The position numbers and the translations under genes were made by a program. A stretch of DNA of 9,641 bases from positions 1 through 9,641 of the forward strand of contig JASLCD010000232.1 of the NCBI GenBank assembly GCA_030146295.1, written 5' to 3'. Source of the DNA: Chryseobacterium sp. GTDB taxonomy: Bacteria; Bacteroidota; Bacteroidia; Flavobacteriales; Weeksellaceae. The notes under the pieces were generated by a model. The model was not told the origin of the DNA, did not search any database, and saw only the letters and a program-made list of their open reading frames with translations. Positions 6,269 through 9,641 of this stretch are shown here, one piece after another. Each line of letters starts with the position of its first letter. The stretch's first letter is position 1.

Positions 6269-9100
6269 CTAATTTCTTATTAATGGAATATCGGCACTGA
6301 TTCCAAAAAGTTCTTCGAGACTTTTGATGACATCAAATTTAGGTACAATTTCGTTAAATTTTCCTTCTGCAATGATTCCTTCGTCTTCTGAACTTCCTTT
6401 AAGTTCTGCCGGCTTTTTATTTCCTCCTCTAGGTATTTTCTTTTTTGCTGACATTCCTACTTTTCCTTTGATCACATATTCAGCATTAAGGCCGTCAAAT
6501 CCTAATTCCGGGCGGTAATTTAATCCTTTATCATCAAATTTCACACCATGCCCGAATGTAATGGAAGCTGACCCCTTTCCGCTCATTTCAAAGTATCCTT
6601 CAATTTTGACGATCACAAGATTGGCTTCCGCTTTGGCCCAAACTCCGGCTTTTAATTCAATTTTAAGGGTATTCTTTGCTTCTATTTTGCCTTGTTTGTC
6701 TCCTTTTTCACTTACAGTATTAAATGAGAAGCCTACCGTTGTCTTGATTTCACTTGAAATGATAAGATCAATATAAACATCTGAACTCAGTTTAGCCCCA
6801 AAATCATCGTTGCCAAATTCCACGCCTGTATTCATCTGGTCTTTGATGACTCCATATAATCTTACAGCTCCCGGTGCGGCTGTACCTCCACTTACGGCTC
6901 CTGCAACAAGTCCTACCGCTGTACACAGAAGGTCAACGGTAACTTCCAATCCTATAAGAGGTTCAGCGTTAAAAGATATATCTACTTTTGTTCCTAATCT
7001 TTCTATCTCTGCATTTTTCTGTTTGGCCCTTTCTAAACACCATTCTGCTTTGAGGTTAATATTTGGAGGTTTAATGGCAAAAGTTACCGGAAGACCTTTA
7101 AAACCGATATTTCGGACCTGCCCTTTGGTTTTGTTGGTAATACCATCGGACATAGCCCCCAGTGAACCGAAAAGATCATACATTTTTTTGAATTTTGTTT
7201 CGTATTCACCTTTCAGTTCTTTACTTCTCTGATAACTGCCGCTTCTGTTCTTTTCCCATTCGCTTTTAAGGCTGAATCCGAAGGAAGCATCTTTTTGTTT
7301 CCATCTCCTCTCGGCACCTATTTTACCTGCTTTGGCCTGTAGATCTTTATGTTTTGCAGCAGGCTGATTCTGCCATTTTACGCTAAGCTCGTTGGTAAGA
7401 TTAACGAAAAACGTCAGGGTCCATTTAATATCCGGATATGCTTTTATTAATACTGTCGTCCGTTTTTCATTACTGAAATACCGGCAGGTATGTGCGTGCA
7501 GATGGAACTGATTGGGAGTGGTCCACATCGGCCAGATATATTGTATGGGAAGTTCATTGAAACGGGATAAATCGGAATACACTCCATAATTGAAGGAAGG
7601 GGTAGTAAATGTCTTTACGGTATCTCCTTTATCAATAGCCTGCCCTACATCTACGATCAGAACCTGTTTTTTATGTTTTCCTTTACTGTCTCTAAAGCAT
7701 TCATTGGTCTGAAAACCTGTAACATCAATCGTTAAATCTTTTTTCATAGATACACTAGGCGCTGTTACTTCATAGTTGACCGTCTGGGCATCATGGGCAT
7801 TGAAAATGAAAGAGATATCTACTCTACGATTATTTTCGTAGTCTTTCTCATCTTTATATTTAATATTATCTCTGCCTTTTTTATCGTCTGTAGGATCTAC
7901 TTCTCCTTTTCCTACAGAAATTATTCTTCTGGGATCCAAGCCTCCGTCTGCAAAGAATTTTTTGACAACGTCTGCCCTTCTTTGAGAAAGTCCTTTGTTA
8001 TAGTTTTGTTTTCCGATTACACAGGCGTAACCACTAAGATTCATTGTGGAATCTTTATGTTCAAGAAGGAATTTGAGTACATTATTCAGAATGGCAACTC
8101 CATCTTTATCAATGACTGTAGAATCAAATTTATAAAAGATTGTTCTCTGAATATGCTCCTGGAGTGCAGGGGATTGTATTTTTTTTACACCCAGCCCGTT
8201 ATCAAACACCTTAATTACTGTGTTATTGGCTTTGCCGTCCTTTATCTCACTTTCAGTAATTTTAATGACCTCAAATTTGCACGGCTCAAGTCTTACAGAA
8301 TTTACATCCGGCTTATATACTTTGGTAGGCGTCTGATTCTGGGCTCCGTTGGTATTGGTAGTGACTACTTTACTTTTTACATTCAGATAGATGGCATGAA
8401 GATCATCACCGATCTTATCTTTAATATATTGTTTTGATGCAATATCTTTTACTTTAACATAGAATTCCTCTACATTCTGAATGTTGTCTACAGAGGCCAT
8501 CCATGCGAAGGTATTTTCTATTTTCAGATTTACTTCTCCATCTATTACCTGTACATTGTTGTATACATGAACCAGTTTATCTTTTTTTGCAGTCTGCTGG
8601 TTCCAAAGCTCTATAATAAGTGAATTTCCATTCAGACCTTCTGTCATCAGATTCAAATGTACAATATGTCCGTAGGAAATATACTCGGTCTTTTTATTGT
8701 TTTTTATGCTTTTGCTGTTTTTTTGTGTAGACCATTTACTGCTGACTATTTTGGGATCACACCAGCCTTTTACATATAATCCTGTATTATTTTTAGGGTC
8801 TCTTACTCCTGAAAGACTGGCTTCTATATAAAACTGATAGCTTCCACAATATTGTTTATCTATTAGAAACTTATATCCGCCTGAGGAGGATACCTGATTG
8901 ATGATAATTTTTCTGCTGCTGTTCTGCCTCATCCAGATAAGAGGTTTCTTTTTATCTGCATCGGTAGTGCCCGGCAGCCACTCGTCAACACCAAATTGCA
9001 CCCACTGGTCAGGCTTTATCGTAACCCTTTGTCCTAATACAGACATTTTAGGATAATAAAGCCCACTTACAACTTTTATTTTCTTTACGCCTTTTGCCAT
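6269..9100 (-). CDS. Large OmpA-domain protein without signal peptide; candidate injection-system cargo
   Basis: This 943-aa protein starts MAKGVKKIKV, with no leader or lipobox, so it is not a normal outer-membrane OmpA protein. Residues 1-245 look like one or two Ig-like beta domains ('IVHLNLMTEGLNGNSLIIELWNQ', about 147-169, resembles adaptor-type Ig modules in secreted cargo). Residues about 320-434 are an OmpA_C peptidoglycan-binding domain: 'FYKFDSTVIDKDG', 'LSGYACVIG', 'YNKGLSQRRADVV', 'DPRRIISVGKGE', 'NNRRVDISF'. The usual ligand Asp of 'GxTD' is Cys360 here, while Arg375 is kept. A His/Cys cluster, HLHAHTC, is at 533-539. Residues about 585-720 are charged and helical, and 722-750 are hydrophobic and Gly/Ala-rich. 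Residues 770-885 are amphipathic beta with Gly, reminiscent of membrane-active proteins. It lies 11 nt after the PAAR-like gene. Inference: cargo carried with that spike; the toxic activity is unknown. Confidence 0.85.
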   Translation of the reverse strand: MAKGVKKIKVVSGLYYPKMSVLGQRVTIKPDQWVQFGVDEWLPGTTDADKKKPLIWMRQNSSRKIIINQVSSSGGYKFLIDKQYCGSYQFYIEASLSGVRDPKNNTGLYVKGWCDPKIVSSKWSTQKNSKSIKNNKKTEYISYGHIVHLNLMTEGLNGNSLIIELWNQQTAKKDKLVHVYNNVQVIDGEVNLKIENTFAWMASVDNIQNVEEFYVKVKDIASKQYIKDKIGDDLHAIYLNVKSKVVTTNTNGAQNQTPTKVYKPDVNSVRLEPCKFEVIKITESEIKDGKANNTVIKVFDNGLGVKKIQSPALQEHIQRTIFYKFDSTVIDKDGVAILNNVLKFLLEHKDSTMNLSGYACVIGKQNYNKGLSQRRADVVKKFFADGGLDPRRIISVGKGEVDPTDDKKGRDNIKYKDEKDYENNRRVDISFIFNAHDAQTVNYEVTAPSVSMKKDLTIDVTGFQTNECFRDSKGKHKKQVLIVDVGQAIDKGDTVKTFTTPSFNYGVYSDLSRFNELPIQYIWPMWTTPNQFHLHAHTCRYFSNEKRTTVLIKAYPDIKWTLTFFVNLTNELSVKWQNQPAAKHKDLQAKAGKIGAERRWKQKDASFGFSLKSEWEKNRSGSYQRSKELKGEYETKFKKMYDLFGSLGAMSDGITNKTKGQVRNIGFKGLPVTFAIKPPNINLKAEWCLERAKQKNAEIERLGTKVDISFNAEPLIGLEVTVDLLCTAVGLVAGAVSGGTAAPGAVRLYGVIKDQMNTGVEFGNDDFGAKLSSDVYIDLIISSEIKTTVGFSFNTVSEKGDKQGKIEAKNTLKIELKAGVWAKAEANLVIVKIEGYFEMSGKGSASITFGHGVKFDDKGLNYRPELGFDGLNAEYVIKGKVGMSAKKKIPRGGNKKPAELKGSSEDEGIIAEGKFNEIVPKFDVIKSLEELFGISADIPLIRN

Positions 9101-9111
9101 TTTTTTATCAT

Positions 9112-9600
9112 TTAGATTGCACCATCCTGCCCTCCTCCGGAAGGCTGCTCATTATACATTTCTTCGGAATCCACGAGCGGATTGATCTGCTGCTGTACGT
9201 CTTTATCTGCATTTTTAAAGTTCTGCTGGCTGGCTTCTGCTCTCTGCCCATGGTCTATAATCTCAATACATGGAGTTCCGGCAATAGCACATACGGCTTT
9301 GCTGTCTTCTACAATGATATATCCGCCATTGCTGAGCTGTACTTTATCATAAAACTTCTGCCATTCTGTAACCATGATTTTGCAAGGTGGCGGCGGAACT
9401 CCCATTTTGGTACAGTTTCCGAATGTATTTTTTTCAAATGTGGCTGCTCCTATTTCTTTCGTAGTAACGATCAGCTTTTTGGAAGCGCTTTTATCATTGG
9501 CATATTCTTTTTGGTGTGTAAGTACTTTAAGCTTGTCCGGAACCTGCCCGAACTGGCATTTGCACATGGCGCCTTGTACTACAATATGTTTTTCTGCCAT
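9112..9600 (-). CDS. PAAR-like protein, DUF4280 family (spike tip)
   Basis: This 162-aa protein opens with 'HIVVQGAMCKCQFGQVPDKL', the typical DUF4280 (PF14107) entry pattern. Later come 'TFGNCTKMGVPPPPCKIMV' with W80, and 'SKAVCAIAGTPCIEIIDHGQ'. Cysteines at 13, 15, 63, 73, 104 and 111 are spaced like the conserved family cysteines. DUF4280 proteins adopt a PAAR-like cone at the tip of a VgrG spike in type VI or related contractile systems and recruit cargo. The last 45 residues are polar and Gly/Gln-rich and probably disordered, which may be a cargo-binding tail. It is the first complete gene of the minus-strand cluster. Upstream gene(s), perhaps VgrG, would lie beyond the right edge. The start ATG at 9600 puts the conserved GAMC motif at the expected N-terminal position. 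Confidence 0.93.
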   Translation of the reverse strand: MAEKHIVVQGAMCKCQFGQVPDKLKVLTHQKEYANDKSASKKLIVTTKEIGAATFEKNTFGNCTKMGVPPPPCKIMVTEWQKFYDKVQLSNGGYIIVEDSKAVCAIAGTPCIEIIDHGQRAEASQQNFKNADKDVQQQINPLVDSEEMYNEQPSGGGQDGAI

Positions 9601-9613
9601 ATTAATTTTATCT

Positions 9614-9641
9614 TTAGTGAAATGGTAATTTAGTTTTCATC
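9614..9641 (-). CDS. Possible C-terminal remnant of the preceding operon gene
   Basis: On the minus strand the last bases can be read as ...MKTKLPFH and a TAA stop (9614-9616), 13 nt before the PAAR-like ATG. This spacing matches the rest of the cluster. An alternative frame stops earlier, at TAA 9630-9632. The frame of the upstream gene cannot be decided from 41 bases, so this is only a pointer that the cluster may continue past the window. Confidence 0.2.

Noticed and set aside
7793..8437. Long plus-strand open frame (214 codons) antisense to the OmpA-domain gene
   Set aside because: It lies wholly opposite a conserved coding region, has low-complexity Phe/Ile-rich content typical of antisense frames of A/T-rich genes, and shows no recognisable domain.
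9094..9633. Plus-strand open frame (179 codons) antisense to the PAAR-like gene
   Set aside because: The minus strand encodes a clear DUF4280 protein; the plus-strand product is Phe/Cys/Ile-rich with no family pattern.

Overview
The window looks like the chromosome of a low-GC Bacteroidota, most likely a flavobacterium of the Chryseobacterium/Elizabethkingia type. This is inferred from a secreted nuclease with a type IX secretion (Por) C-terminal sorting tail, a DUF4280-type PAAR-like protein of the kind linked to Bacteroidetes type VI secretion (T6SSiii), lipoproteins with short Bacteroidetes-style signal peptides, a lack of strong Shine-Dalgarno sites, and intergenic repeats (GGGCTAAAGCCC; ACAGATT blocks) that I associate with these genomes. 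No organism name can be proven from the sequence alone.

Left part, + strand: the last 44 codons of a DUF4136-like protein end at a clear intrinsic terminator. A gene-free stretch of about 380 bp follows, carrying dispersed-repeat-like material. Then comes an intact 596-aa secreted endonuclease I with the order signal peptide, nuclease, fibronectin III, beta-rich domain, T9SS tail. It ends at a strong hairpin terminator that can also serve the converging minus-strand genes.

Right part, - strand, read from high to low coordinates: seven tightly packed genes with no gap above 14 nt and two overlaps look like one transcript that continues beyond the right edge. The order is: PAAR-like DUF4280 protein; 943-aa OmpA-domain protein with no signal peptide; 199-aa lipoprotein; GIDE-domain membrane protein; LemA protein; 122-aa three-helix membrane protein; 257-aa soluble protein of unknown family. 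An eighth minus-strand gene, a 239-aa lipoprotein, follows after 122 bp and may have its own promoter.

Interpretation (inference): the PAAR-like protein and the leaderless OmpA-domain protein look like a spike and its cargo for a contractile injection system. The lipoprotein and the GIDE/LemA/122-aa/257-aa membrane module could supply self-protection or an accessory envelope function. The linkage of a LemA-GIDE membrane pair to a PAAR cargo gene is the most interesting feature here. All reading frames are intact; I see no insertion sequence, CRISPR array, tRNA or rRNA.
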